DNA of 64,000 bases from an uncultured Bacteroidia bacterium (GTDB lineage: Bacteria; Bacteroidota; Bacteroidia; Bacteroidales; UBA932), in the NCBI GenBank assembly GCA_902789245.1, contig CADAND010000008.1, forward strand, positions 54,054-118,053, in the 5' to 3' direction. Shown piece after piece: positions 8,561-15,631 of the stretch. Made by a program: the position numbers and the translations under genes. Under the pieces are notes generated by a model. That model did no database searches. It had not been told where the DNA came from and was given only the letters and a program-made list of their open reading frames with translations. Numbering within the stretch: position 1 is the first letter of the stretch; each line of letters starts with the position of its first letter.

Positions 8561-8642
8561 TTTTCATGAGTTTTAGTATTCAACGACAAGATAGGAAAAA
8601 TGGAGAAAACGGCAAAAGGAGAAATCAATCCGTGACTGAAAA

Positions 8643-8716
8643 AGGGCGGAAACTGTTACAGAATTGCAAAATCGCGATTCTGTAACAAAATTTCGGCCTT
8701 TTCTGTAACGGAATCC
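8643..8716 (+). repeat. Palindromic repeat related to Y1 transposase 1 (right copy)
   Basis: Imperfect 32-bp palindrome at 8655-8686 (outer arms GTTACAGAAT/ATTCTGTAAC, three mismatched pairs in the middle), then TTTTCTGTAACGGAATC. It aligns with 6983-7058 in the same orientation. It lies just after the HD-protein stop codon, as the left copy lies at the transposase stop codon. Confidence 0.75.
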
Positions 8717-9336
8717 TATCGCTCCGCGTCGAAGATAGCTTCGAAGAGGGTGCGGAGGCGGGGGAGGTCGTCGATGAGGGCGCGGAGCTCGGCGAGGCGC
8801 GCGGCGTTGGGGGATTCGGGAATCCAGAGCTTGAGGTAGCCGCCCTCCGCATATTTCTCGTGGAGGTGGTCCAGGGTGCGGCGCCAGTGCTCCTCGCGGT
8901 CCAATTCCGGGTAGTGGCCCAGGCCGAACTGGACGGTGCGCCGGACGATGGTCTCCGGCTCGATCTGCCGGTCGGCCTCGGCGATGATGCGTCCGTAGAT
9001 GGAGCGGGGCTCGTGGTCGAGCGAGGCGCGGTGGTCCTCCGCGGCCTGCGCGATGACTTCGATCTGTCCGGGGGAGAACCAGCGGGGCAGGGCCGGGTCG
9101 TCGCGGATGATGCGTCCCGAGACCAGATGGTGCGTGGCGCGGTCCGCGCAGAGGCCCGTGTCGTGGAAGGCCGCCGCGGCGTAGATCATGTCGCGGTCGA
9201 CGGGGTAGTGCGCCGCGAGCGCCAGGGCGTCGCGGATCACGCGCTCGACGTGCGGGCGCCGGTGCGCCTTGTCGAAGGCGTCGTAGCGGGGGAGGATCTC
9301 CGCCTCCACGTAGGCTTGCAGCTCGGATCGAATCAT
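8716..9336 (-). CDS. HD-domain metal-dependent phosphohydrolase-like protein
   Basis: 206 residues from ATG 9336. Longer in-frame starts exist upstream but would run through the divergent gene's promoter and leader. The first half carries a compact HD signature: HRRPHVERVIRDAL, then AAAAFHDTGLC (the HD pair) and a downstream EDHRAS histidine. Such small HD proteins hydrolyse phosphomonoester or phosphodiester bonds of nucleotides, but the substrate here is not recognisable. The gene is divergent from 9377-10057 across about 40 nt, with TATCTTCG on the minus strand as a weak promoter box. The palindromic repeat follows its stop. Confidence 0.7.
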   Translation of the reverse strand: MIRSELQAYVEAEILPRYDAFDKAHRRPHVERVIRDALALAAHYPVDRDMIYAAAAFHDTGLCADRATHHLVSGRIIRDDPALPRWFSPGQIEVIAQAAEDHRASLDHEPRSIYGRIIAEADRQIEPETIVRRTVQFGLGHYPELDREEHWRRTLDHLHEKYAEGGYLKLWIPESPNAARLAELRALIDDLPRLRTLFEAIFDAER

Positions 9337-9376
9337 AGCGAAGCGAAGATACGGAAAAAATTCGCATCTTTGCAGT

Positions 9377-10057
9377 ATGAAACGCATTCTGTTAATCGTC
9401 TCGCTGCTGCTCGCAGGCTTCGTCGCCCGGGCGGGCGAGCCGTATTCTTGCACGCAGCCCGGCCGCACGCTGACCTACGAGCGGACCAAGGCGAACGGCC
9501 GCTTCGAGCGGACCGTCACGATGGAATACACCACCGTCCGCCGGAGCGGTTCCGCGCGCCTGGTGGACTGCATCCTCACGGTACGCGGCCCGAGCGGAAG
9601 AGAACTCTATGGCGGCCCCTCGAAGCAGACGACCGTCGTCACCGGCAACGGCACGGTGGAGCAGAACCTGGCGGAGTCGCTCCGCACGGTGCTGCACAAC
9701 ATGTTCCCGGGCGCTTCGCAGAGCGCTGAGGGCACACCCGCCATCCTGCCGGCCGACATGAAGCCGGGCGACAAACTCCCGGACGGCCGCTGCACGGTCA
9801 AGACCGGCATCATGACGCACTCTATGGAAATCATCGAGCGGGAAGTGCTCCGCTACGAGCGCATCACCGTGCCTGCAGGCACCTTTGACTGCGTCGTGGT
9901 GCGCGAGCGCAAGATCGAGCGCGGCATCGGCCTCGGCCGCGACACCGTCTGCGAGAACTGGTACGCGCCGGGCGTCGGCCCCGTCCGCCACGACTCCTAT
10001 AATTATAATAATGGCAAGCCCACCTTCGGGGCACGCGAAGTCCTGAAAAAGTATTAA
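9377..10057 (+). CDS. Secreted TapB/DUF3108-like protein of unknown function
   Basis: 226 residues with a clear signal peptide (MKRILLIVSLLLAGFVARAG). The mature protein resembles Bacteroidota DUF3108/TapB-like lipocalin-type proteins: an early PGRTLTYER strand, VPAGTFDCVVVRER in the middle, and a closing NWYAPGVGPVRHDSY, the usual W/F-x-x-G-V-G-x-V-R pattern. Function unknown; periplasmic or envelope location inferred. A CATCTTTG box (9365-9372) ends 4 nt before ATG, so the mRNA may be nearly leaderless. The next envelope gene starts right after its stop. Confidence 0.6.
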   Translation: MKRILLIVSLLLAGFVARAGEPYSCTQPGRTLTYERTKANGRFERTVTMEYTTVRRSGSARLVDCILTVRGPSGRELYGGPSKQTTVVTGNGTVEQNLAESLRTVLHNMFPGASQSAEGTPAILPADMKPGDKLPDGRCTVKTGIMTHSMEIIEREVLRYERITVPAGTFDCVVVRERKIERGIGLGRDTVCENWYAPGVGPVRHDSYNYNNGKPTFGAREVLKKY

Positions 10058-10062
10058 CTTTG
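10055..10062 (+). promoter_or_regulatory. -7 box TAACTTTG overlapping the previous stop codon
   Basis: An exact TAnnTTTG match whose first three bases are the TAA stop of 9377-10057. It ends 6 nt before ATG 10069. Confidence 0.5.
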
Positions 10063-10068
10063 CAGGAT

Positions 10069-11352
10069 ATGAGAATGTTCCACCGCCTCCTGGCCATCCT
10101 GCCGCTGCTGACGCCGCTCGTGTCGGCGGCCCAGGTCCCGTCCGATACCCTCACGCTGGAGGAGTCCCGCGTCGAGGCGGCGGCGCGCCACCTGGTGGAA
10201 GCGGGCTTCACGAACGTGCGCGCCGTGGAGACTGCATCCTTCACGGCCTTCACCGTGGAGAACGACTACTACAAGCTCCCGGCGGAGGGCTTCGCCCGCG
10301 CCGTGCAGATCCTGGAGGGCGCCGGTCTCGACGAGTCCAAGCCGATCAAGATCATCGGCACCTACTTCAAAGTCCCCGAGGTCACGATCATCTACAATCC
10401 TTCCGAGGGCCGCTGGCGCACGACCAAGCGCCTGGACGCCGCCTGGGGCACCGTGCGCCGGCAGCCGATGCTGAACAACTCCTTCGGGAAGGCGGACATT
10501 ACCGTGTACCCGCAGGTCTCGCTGATGAACCTCATCATCACGCAGGTGTACCAGTCGCTCTGGCAGCTCAGCCCGACGCTTGAAGTGCCGCTCTGGCCGG
10601 GCGCCAAATTCTCCTTCCAGGTGAAGATCCCCGTCGTGAATGACGGCTATGGCGTTACGGAGGGTGTGCCGCATCCGGGCTTCATCACGCTTTCGCAGCG
10701 CTTCCGCGATCCCTGGAATCTGAATGTTTTCGGCAAGGCCACGCTGGGCATCTTCAATTCCAGTTATATGGGCGGCACCCTGGAGCTGGCCTACTGGTTC
10801 CCCAACGAGCGCTTCTGGGTGGATGCGAAGCTGGGCTATCTGGACCAGGTCCGTTTCGGCCCCTCCACGGTCGCTTCCGGCGGTGTCCGCAAGAAGGGTC
10901 CGCTGCCCGAATGGCTGGTCGGTTTCTGGTTCCACCCCAACGCCACGCCCAACTGGCGCTTCGTGTGGAACGTCGCGGCCAATTATTACTGTCCCTTCCT
11001 CCAGACGCAGTTCACCCTGCGCTTCGAGCGCTACCTGCTGCGGGATTATGGCTTCAAGTTTGAGATGATCCGGCATTTCCGCCACTGCTCGATCGGCTTC
11101 TATGCCATGAAGGGCCTGGACCGGGCCGCCCACACCAATGGCGGATTCCGTTTCCAGATCGCCCTGCCGCCCTACCGGAACCGTCGCTACGGGTATGTCC
11201 CCCGGATCACGACCTCCGGCCAGATGGGCATGAGCTACAACGCCAACAACGAGCGCTATTATTATAAGGAGTTCCGTTCGGAGGCTTCGGACAACATCAT
11301 GTCGAAGAATTATTTCAATCCCTATTATATAGAGGCGGCGGTCAACCGATAA
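10069..11352 (+). CDS. YjbH-like outer-membrane beta-barrel protein
   Basis: 427 residues, with signal peptide MRMFHRLLAILPLLTPLVSA and possible cleavage before AQVPSD. A short alpha/beta region (about residues 25-130) is followed by many alternating hydrophobic/aromatic strands such as GGTLELAYWFPNERFWVDAK and NWRFVWNVAANYYCPFLQ, typical of a barrel. The overall pattern resembles YjbH-type exopolysaccharide-associated proteins of Bacteroidota; I hold that family call loosely. The protein ends with a Tyr-rich tail (NNERYYYKE, NPYYIEAAVNR). It probably sits in the outer membrane and may be expressed with the preceding secreted protein. Confidence 0.5.
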   Translation: MRMFHRLLAILPLLTPLVSAAQVPSDTLTLEESRVEAAARHLVEAGFTNVRAVETASFTAFTVENDYYKLPAEGFARAVQILEGAGLDESKPIKIIGTYFKVPEVTIIYNPSEGRWRTTKRLDAAWGTVRRQPMLNNSFGKADITVYPQVSLMNLIITQVYQSLWQLSPTLEVPLWPGAKFSFQVKIPVVNDGYGVTEGVPHPGFITLSQRFRDPWNLNVFGKATLGIFNSSYMGGTLELAYWFPNERFWVDAKLGYLDQVRFGPSTVASGGVRKKGPLPEWLVGFWFHPNATPNWRFVWNVAANYYCPFLQTQFTLRFERYLLRDYGFKFEMIRHFRHCSIGFYAMKGLDRAAHTNGGFRFQIALPPYRNRRYGYVPRITTSGQMGMSYNANNERYYYKEFRSEASDNIMSKNYFNPYYIEAAVNR

Positions 11353-11375
11353 TTTTCCGTCATTTTTTAAAATAA

Positions 11376-11407
11376 TTTGTTTATTTCTTTTTTTAGTTGT
11401 ACCTTTG
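11376..11407 (+). promoter_or_regulatory. Complete Bacteroidota promoter (TTTG-N20-TACCTTTG)
   Basis: TTTG at 11376-11379, a 20-nt AT-rich spacer and TACCTTTG at 11400-11407. The predicted start near 11414 gives an ~80-nt leader to the lipoprotein gene at 11496. This is one of the best promoter matches in the window. Confidence 0.75.
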
Positions 11408-11495
11408 TCGGCTGGAGAGTGGTATGTCCTGACGTGACGTGCATTTTCCCAACAGGTTAGATATTAGTTTAATGTTTAATATTTATTTTAAAGAA

Positions 11496-12464
11496 ATGAA
11501 AAAGTTTTTTTCACTCATCGCGTTAGTTGGTGTGTTTGCCGCTTGCGAGCCTGAGAATCTTCAGACCGCCTTCAATGTGGCCGATGCCACTGCTACGGTC
11601 AATGAGAAGATCGTCTGCTTTGCTCCCGATTTTGATGAGTCGGAAGTGACCGTTACCTATGGCTGGTCCGTCGGGACCGGTCTCTCCACTAAGTCTATCA
11701 CGGGTAACCCTGCCATCGAAGCTGGTACCGTCACGGTGAAAGCTGAGTACAGGGGCGCCACCGCTGAAACGGTTGTTTCCTTCCCGAAGATTTATGCCGG
11801 TATGCACGCTGACCTGAACGCTACGATTTTCCTCCCGTATAACGCTGGCGGCTATGAGCTCGAAGTCGTTTATGATTACGAAAACGCAGAGGATGATATT
11901 GAGATCTACGGCCTCCAGGCTTCCGAGCATGGACATGGCTATGCTGCCACCCAGAAGATCTCCATCTGGGACGAGGAGTATGAGGTCTATATGATGCAGA
12001 ACGCTACCGAATTCCTGCTTGAGGATTCCTACACGTATGATGAATACTTTGGTTACGATGTGGATGAATTCGAGGTCCTCAATCCTGATTTCGCAGAAGG
12101 AAGCTTCCTGCAGTACATGTACGAGGTTATGAAAGGAGAGGGCGGTATCGATTGGGAGGAGAAGTCCTATGAATTCACCGTCAGCGCCTGGTCTCTCTAC
12201 AACGTGATCAACCCGGTTGATTACTGCGAGATCCCGTGCTATGTCGTCGCTACGCCTGTTGAGGGTTCCGGCAATCCTGAATTCGACAGCCCTGTTGCCA
12301 GCTTCGTCATTACTGTGCCCTACACTTACTGCGAAGTGTTCGAGATGGCTCACCCGGATCACGCCAGCCACTATCACGCCGGCCACGGTCACTACACCCA
12401 CGATGGTCACGCTCTCCACGGTGACAACAACAACGCCGGTGGTGGTATCATCGAGGCTGAGTAA
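11496..12464 (+). CDS. Lipoprotein of unknown function with a histidine-rich C-terminal tail
   Basis: 322 residues from ATG 11496, chosen because MKKFFSLIALVGVFAAC gives a lipobox Cys at 17. The start CEPENLQTAFNV parallels CTPESLDSAFTV of the protein at 13785-14798, and both share the segment YEFTVSAWSLYN / DFTVSAWAMWN, so they are paralogues. The family resembles Bacteroidales DUF3869-type lipoproteins (loose call). The C-terminus holds nine histidines in a short stretch (HYHAGHGHYTHDGHALHG) followed by DNNNAGGGIIEAE. His clusters suggest metal binding; that is inference. The OmpA-like gene starts 46 nt downstream. Confidence 0.7.
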   Translation: MKKFFSLIALVGVFAACEPENLQTAFNVADATATVNEKIVCFAPDFDESEVTVTYGWSVGTGLSTKSITGNPAIEAGTVTVKAEYRGATAETVVSFPKIYAGMHADLNATIFLPYNAGGYELEVVYDYENAEDDIEIYGLQASEHGHGYAATQKISIWDEEYEVYMMQNATEFLLEDSYTYDEYFGYDVDEFEVLNPDFAEGSFLQYMYEVMKGEGGIDWEEKSYEFTVSAWSLYNVINPVDYCEIPCYVVATPVEGSGNPEFDSPVASFVITVPYTYCEVFEMAHPDHASHYHAGHGHYTHDGHALHGDNNNAGGGIIEAE

Positions 12465-12510
12465 TCCAGACCGAATAATCTTTGTATAACGAAATTTAAA
12501 ATTTACAGAT

Positions 12511-13674
12511 ATGAAACTCAAAGCTCTCGCACTGTCTATTGCTCTCGCAGCCGGTATGTTCGCTGCGAACGCGCAGACTGCTTACAAGGGGAATGACGTT
12601 TTCGTCGGCATCGGTGGCGGTGTCATCTCCGTCTACAACGGTGGCTTCAACACCCCTAACGTGTACGGCAACATCATGGTCGGTAAGTACATTACGCCGG
12701 TCTTCGGTGTCCGTGGTGTCATCGGCGGTCCTTTCCAGACCCTCGATCAGAAAGCGGGCAACGCTTACGATAACAACGGTGGCCTCAACGTCCCCCGTGG
12801 CTTCAAGAACCAGCTCTTTGGTGAGCTGAATCTCGATGCGATGATCAACTTCAGCAACATCTTCGCTGACGATCTCGCCAAGTTCGATGTTTACGCCTTC
12901 CTCGGCCCGACCGTGAACTTCTCCAAGGAGAACTCCAAGTTCGCGAACACCGCCCTGCAGGATGCCGTCGCTGTCAAGGTCGTTGAGAGCGACGCCTTCA
13001 AGGCTCGCTTTGGCGCCACCGCCGGTCTCGGTCTCGGTTACAACATCACCAACGCTTTCGAGCTCGCTATCGAAGGCCGTTTCGGCGTCACCCCGTCCAT
13101 CTTCGGCGATGCTTCCCAGTATCGCAAGGCTGAGGGCACCGGCCGCGTGACCCTGAACGCCATCTGGACTGTCGGTGGCAAGCATGGCAAGTTCGCCCGC
13201 GCTGCTGCCGCCGCCGCTGCTGCCGGCTACCTCTCCAAGGAGGCTGCTGACGCTCTGGCCCGCGAGTACGCTGAGAAGAACCCGAAGATCATCGAGAAGG
13301 TGGTCGAGAAGGAGGTCATCAAGGAGGTCGAGAAGCTCGTCAACAAGGAGATCCCTGCTTCCACCGCTGTCTTCTTCGATATCAACAAGGCCGTCCTCAC
13401 CCAGAAGGACAAGGCTCGCCTGCAGATCTATGCTGACGAGATCAAGGGTGTCGATGCCAAGTTCGTCGTCGCCGGTTATGCTGACAAGAAGACGGGTAGC
13501 GCCAAGCGCAACCAGACCCTCTCCGAGCAGCGCGCCAAGGCCGTGTACGACTTCCTCCTTGCCCAGGGTGTCCCTGCCAGCAAGCTCGAGACTGTCGCCT
13601 ACGGTGGTGTCGATCCGCTGTTCTTCAACAACGATGTGCTGAGCCGCACCGTTATCATCAAGCCGAAGAATTAA
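12511..13674 (+). CDS. OmpA-family outer-membrane protein
   Basis: 387 residues: signal peptide MKLKALALSIALAAGMFAAN (AQ at the cleavage site), an N-terminal eight-strand-type barrel (about residues 25-225), an Ala-rich and charged linker (AAAAAAAAGYLSKEAADALA, then KVVEKEVIKEVEKLVNKE) and a C-terminal OmpA peptidoglycan-binding domain. That domain has FFDINKAVL, VAGYADKKTGSAKRNQTLSEQRAKAV and VAYGG. Family members anchor the outer membrane to peptidoglycan. It sits between two paralogous His-tailed lipoproteins and is followed by a strong terminator. It is likely highly expressed. Confidence 0.92.
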   Translation: MKLKALALSIALAAGMFAANAQTAYKGNDVFVGIGGGVISVYNGGFNTPNVYGNIMVGKYITPVFGVRGVIGGPFQTLDQKAGNAYDNNGGLNVPRGFKNQLFGELNLDAMINFSNIFADDLAKFDVYAFLGPTVNFSKENSKFANTALQDAVAVKVVESDAFKARFGATAGLGLGYNITNAFELAIEGRFGVTPSIFGDASQYRKAEGTGRVTLNAIWTVGGKHGKFARAAAAAAAAGYLSKEAADALAREYAEKNPKIIEKVVEKEVIKEVEKLVNKEIPASTAVFFDINKAVLTQKDKARLQIYADEIKGVDAKFVVAGYADKKTGSAKRNQTLSEQRAKAVYDFLLAQGVPASKLETVAYGGVDPLFFNNDVLSRTVIIKPKN

Positions 13675-13705
13675 TTTAATTCTTTAGATAAATATTACTC
13701 TCCCG

Positions 13706-13744
13706 GAGAACCCGTAACTTCTGTTGCGGGTTCTCTTTTTTTTC
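13706..13744 (+). terminator. Rho-independent terminator after the OmpA gene
   Basis: Nine-base-pair stem GAGAACCCG (13706-13714) with CGGGTTCTC (13727-13735), then a run of eight T. Confidence 0.92.
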
Positions 13745-13784
13745 GTATCTTCGCATATTGTAACAGAATATAACTACGTTTATT

Positions 13785-14798
13785 ATGAGAAAATGTATTG
13801 CATTCCTGGTACTGGCCGCTTTGTTTGTCGCCTGTACGCCTGAGTCGCTTGATTCTGCATTCACCGTGAAAGGTGCTTCCGGTAACATTACCGTCGACGT
13901 CTTCCGTCTGGATGGAGCCGTTTTTACCGATGAATTTGCCATTTCCGGTTTTGAGGCGCTGCCCGGTTCTACGGTATCTTACAGCGAGGGCCAGGCCGTC
14001 ATCTCCTTCCAGGCTGCCGAAGGCGAAGCCGTCAAACAGACTTCGCTTACCCTGACGGTCAGCGGCGCGACCATTCTCAAGTCCAAGACCTTCCCCGTGA
14101 TTGTCCCGACGACCTTCGCCGGCGGTCATTCGGAGGTGGCTTCCGAGGTGATGGTCGGAGAGCTAGTCGATAACTATTATATTGATACGGCGACCATCTA
14201 TGGCGAAGGTGATGAACTTCAACTGCGCTTTGGCTATCTGTATAATCCTCACTATTCAACCTATGCTTACAGCTATTCTGAATATGATTCTTATTGGGAC
14301 TGTGACATTCCGATCAATACCTGGTATGTGAACAATTCCGATATGCTTCTTTTCGGCCAGGTGGACGTTGACGGCGTTTATGGGCACATCGGCGGCGAAA
14401 CCACGATCGTGAAGAAAGTGAGCGGTTTCGAAAAATATTACGATGCTTTTGTGGCCAGGATAGAAAAGGATAAAATTAATAAGTACCAGAGAACAGAGGA
14501 TTTCACCGTGTCTGCCTGGGCTATGTGGAACTTTGTCTATATCACCCAGCGTCGGACGGTACATCACTTCCTTTATGCCTATCCGCGGGATTCTTACGTG
14601 CCGAGATATATGACTTCTGCCCAGGATATTGAACCTGCGATGATTCTTGCCCAGGGGACCTGGACGGACATCGACTTCGATTATTTCGAGATAGAACTTC
14701 CTTATCCCGAGATGCCGGCACATGCGCACTATGAGGAGGGCCATGGCCACGGACACGGCGGGGACAACGCCGGTGGCGGTATCATCGTGAGCGAATAG
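13785..14798 (+). CDS. Lipoprotein paralogue with His-rich tail
   Basis: 337 residues. MRKCIAFLVLAALFVAC places the lipobox Cys at 17. It is a paralogue of 11496-12464: same N-terminal CTPESLDSAFTV, a beta-rich middle, DFTVSAWAMWNFVY, and a C-terminal HAHYEEGHGHGHGG followed by DNAGGGIIVSE. The last motif is nearly identical between the two proteins although the histidine tracts differ. Function unknown; envelope metal binding or a surface role is possible but unproven. It has its own weak upstream box (TATCTTCG at 13746-13753) just after the OmpA terminator. Confidence 0.7.
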   Translation: MRKCIAFLVLAALFVACTPESLDSAFTVKGASGNITVDVFRLDGAVFTDEFAISGFEALPGSTVSYSEGQAVISFQAAEGEAVKQTSLTLTVSGATILKSKTFPVIVPTTFAGGHSEVASEVMVGELVDNYYIDTATIYGEGDELQLRFGYLYNPHYSTYAYSYSEYDSYWDCDIPINTWYVNNSDMLLFGQVDVDGVYGHIGGETTIVKKVSGFEKYYDAFVARIEKDKINKYQRTEDFTVSAWAMWNFVYITQRRTVHHFLYAYPRDSYVPRYMTSAQDIEPAMILAQGTWTDIDFDYFEIELPYPEMPAHAHYEEGHGHGHGGDNAGGGIIVSE

Positions 14799-14801
14799 TT
14801 C

Positions 14802-14832
14802 TTGATGATTTGACGAAATTTTGTTATATTTG
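14802..14832 (+). promoter_or_regulatory. Promoter (TTG-N20-TATATTTG) for the zapA operon
   Basis: TTG at 14802-14804, a 20-nt spacer and TATATTTG at 14825-14832. The predicted start near 14839 is about 20 nt before ATG 14860. Confidence 0.65.
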
Positions 14833-14859
14833 CGTATTGTATTTTAGGTATCGTCTGCG

Positions 14860-15129
14860 ATGCTCGAAGATGTCAAGTCAAATATCGCCAGGTTGATTGC
14901 GCTGTACGAGGCCGAAAGGCAGCGGGCGGACACACTTGCCGGGAAATTGGCTGCGAGCGAGGAGAAGAACCTGCAGTACAAGGAGCAGATTGCTGATTTG
15001 AACCAACAGATAGACAATCTCGACCTGCTGCGCGCTTTCCAGGCCGCCGGCGACCCTGCGGAGTCCAAGGCCCGGATCGACCGGCTGATTCACGAGATTG
15101 ACAAATGCATAAAGCTGCTGGAGAACTGA
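14860..15129 (+). CDS. Short coiled-coil protein upstream of zapA
   Basis: 89 residues, nearly all heptad-like helix rich in Glu, Lys, Leu and Gln (ERQRADTLAGKLAASEEK, KEQIADLNQQIDNLDLL). No catalytic motif. It ends 1 nt before the zapA start, so the two are translationally close. Small coiled-coil proteins encoded directly before zapA are common in Bacteroidota and are often taken to be division-associated. ZapB-like behaviour is inference from size and neighbour only. Confidence 0.65.
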   Translation: MLEDVKSNIARLIALYEAERQRADTLAGKLAASEEKNLQYKEQIADLNQQIDNLDLLRAFQAAGDPAESKARIDRLIHEIDKCIKLLEN

Positions 15130-15130
15130 T

Positions 15131-15421
15131 ATGGCCCAGGACATCACATTGAAAGTTGCGGGCAAGCCGTATCGCCTCAGTGCCGCCTCTCCCGAGATGG
15201 AGCAACTGATGCGCCTCGCGGCTGCGGAAGTTTCCGAGATGGTGACCAAGTTCGACGCCCGGTTCCCTGACAGCAGTCCGGAGGACAAGCTGGTCTTCGT
15301 GGCGATCCAGGAAGCAGCCGGCAAGCTCTCCGCCCAGAAGAAAATGTCCCGCCTCGTGGAGGAGGTGGAGGCGCTTCAGGGGGATGTGGCAAGCTATCTG
15401 GAGGGTATAACGAAAAAGTAA
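15131..15421 (+). CDS. zapA: Cell division protein ZapA
   Basis: 96 residues, the usual ZapA length. The N-terminal domain reads ITLKVAGKPYRLSA, then EMEQLMRLAAAEVSEMV. The C-terminal coiled coil runs from about residue 45 (EDKLVFVAIQEAAGKLSAQ, SRLVEEVEALQ). ZapA binds and bundles FtsZ filaments at the septum. The 6S-like RNA follows directly, and then rny. The zapA-6S neighbourhood is also found in proteobacteria, which supports both calls. Confidence 0.88.
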   Translation: MAQDITLKVAGKPYRLSAASPEMEQLMRLAAAEVSEMVTKFDARFPDSSPEDKLVFVAIQEAAGKLSAQKKMSRLVEEVEALQGDVASYLEGITKK

Positions 15422-15576
15422 TAGCCGTCAGGCCCATCTTCTGAAAACAACAAGTTCTTCGGAACCGGGTCAACTCGCGCTGAGGAAGGCAAGCCCGCTG
15501 GACGGGAAGCCCGATACAGAACGGAGCCCAAAACATGATCAGAGGCTTTCTGAAAGCTCGGCTGACGGCTTTTTTC
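15422..15576 (+). ncRNA. ssrS: 6S-like RNA (RNA polymerase-binding regulatory RNA)
   Basis: The 155-nt space after zapA folds end to end. AGCCGTCAG (15423-15431) pairs perfectly with CTGACGGCT (15562-15570), followed by a T run that also ends the transcript. Inside are further paired segments and a small AGGCTTTC/GAAAGCT-type hairpin near the 3' end, leaving a large internal loop. That is the rod-with-central-bubble shape of 6S RNA. Position next to zapA is the classical ssrS context. There is no ORF. 6S RNA mimics an open promoter and sequesters the housekeeping holoenzyme in stationary phase. No separate promoter is obvious, so it may be processed from the zapA transcript or started inside zapA. 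The family call rests on shape and context. Confidence 0.68.
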
Positions 15577-15577
15577 A

Positions 15578-15614
15578 TAACAGTATCTGCTTCGAAGTAA
15601 AGTAGATACTGTTA
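15578..15614 (+). promoter_or_regulatory. Inverted repeat in the rny leader
   Basis: An 11-bp perfect inverted repeat pairs TAACAGTATCT (15578-15588) with AGATACTGTTA (15604-15614), ending 17 nt before the rny start. It could be an operator or an mRNA hairpin near the ribosome entry site. It lacks a T tail, so it is not a terminator. Confidence 0.55.
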
Positions 15615-15631
15615 ATTATATATACTAACCT

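Noticed and set aside
6983-8716. A classical insertion sequence bounded by terminal inverted repeats
   Set aside because: The bounding repeats are direct copies of a palindrome, no target-site duplication is evident, and the protein is Y1/HUH rather than DDE.
13190-13330. Possible repeat expansion or frameshift in the Ala-rich and Glu/Lys-rich part of the OmpA gene
   Set aside because: Such linkers before the OmpA domain are normal, and the frame continues into an intact peptidoglycan-binding domain.
15422-15576. A transcription attenuator or riboswitch for rny
   Set aside because: The closing stem spans the whole element and the internal layout suits a 6S rod. No known ligand-aptamer signature was seen.
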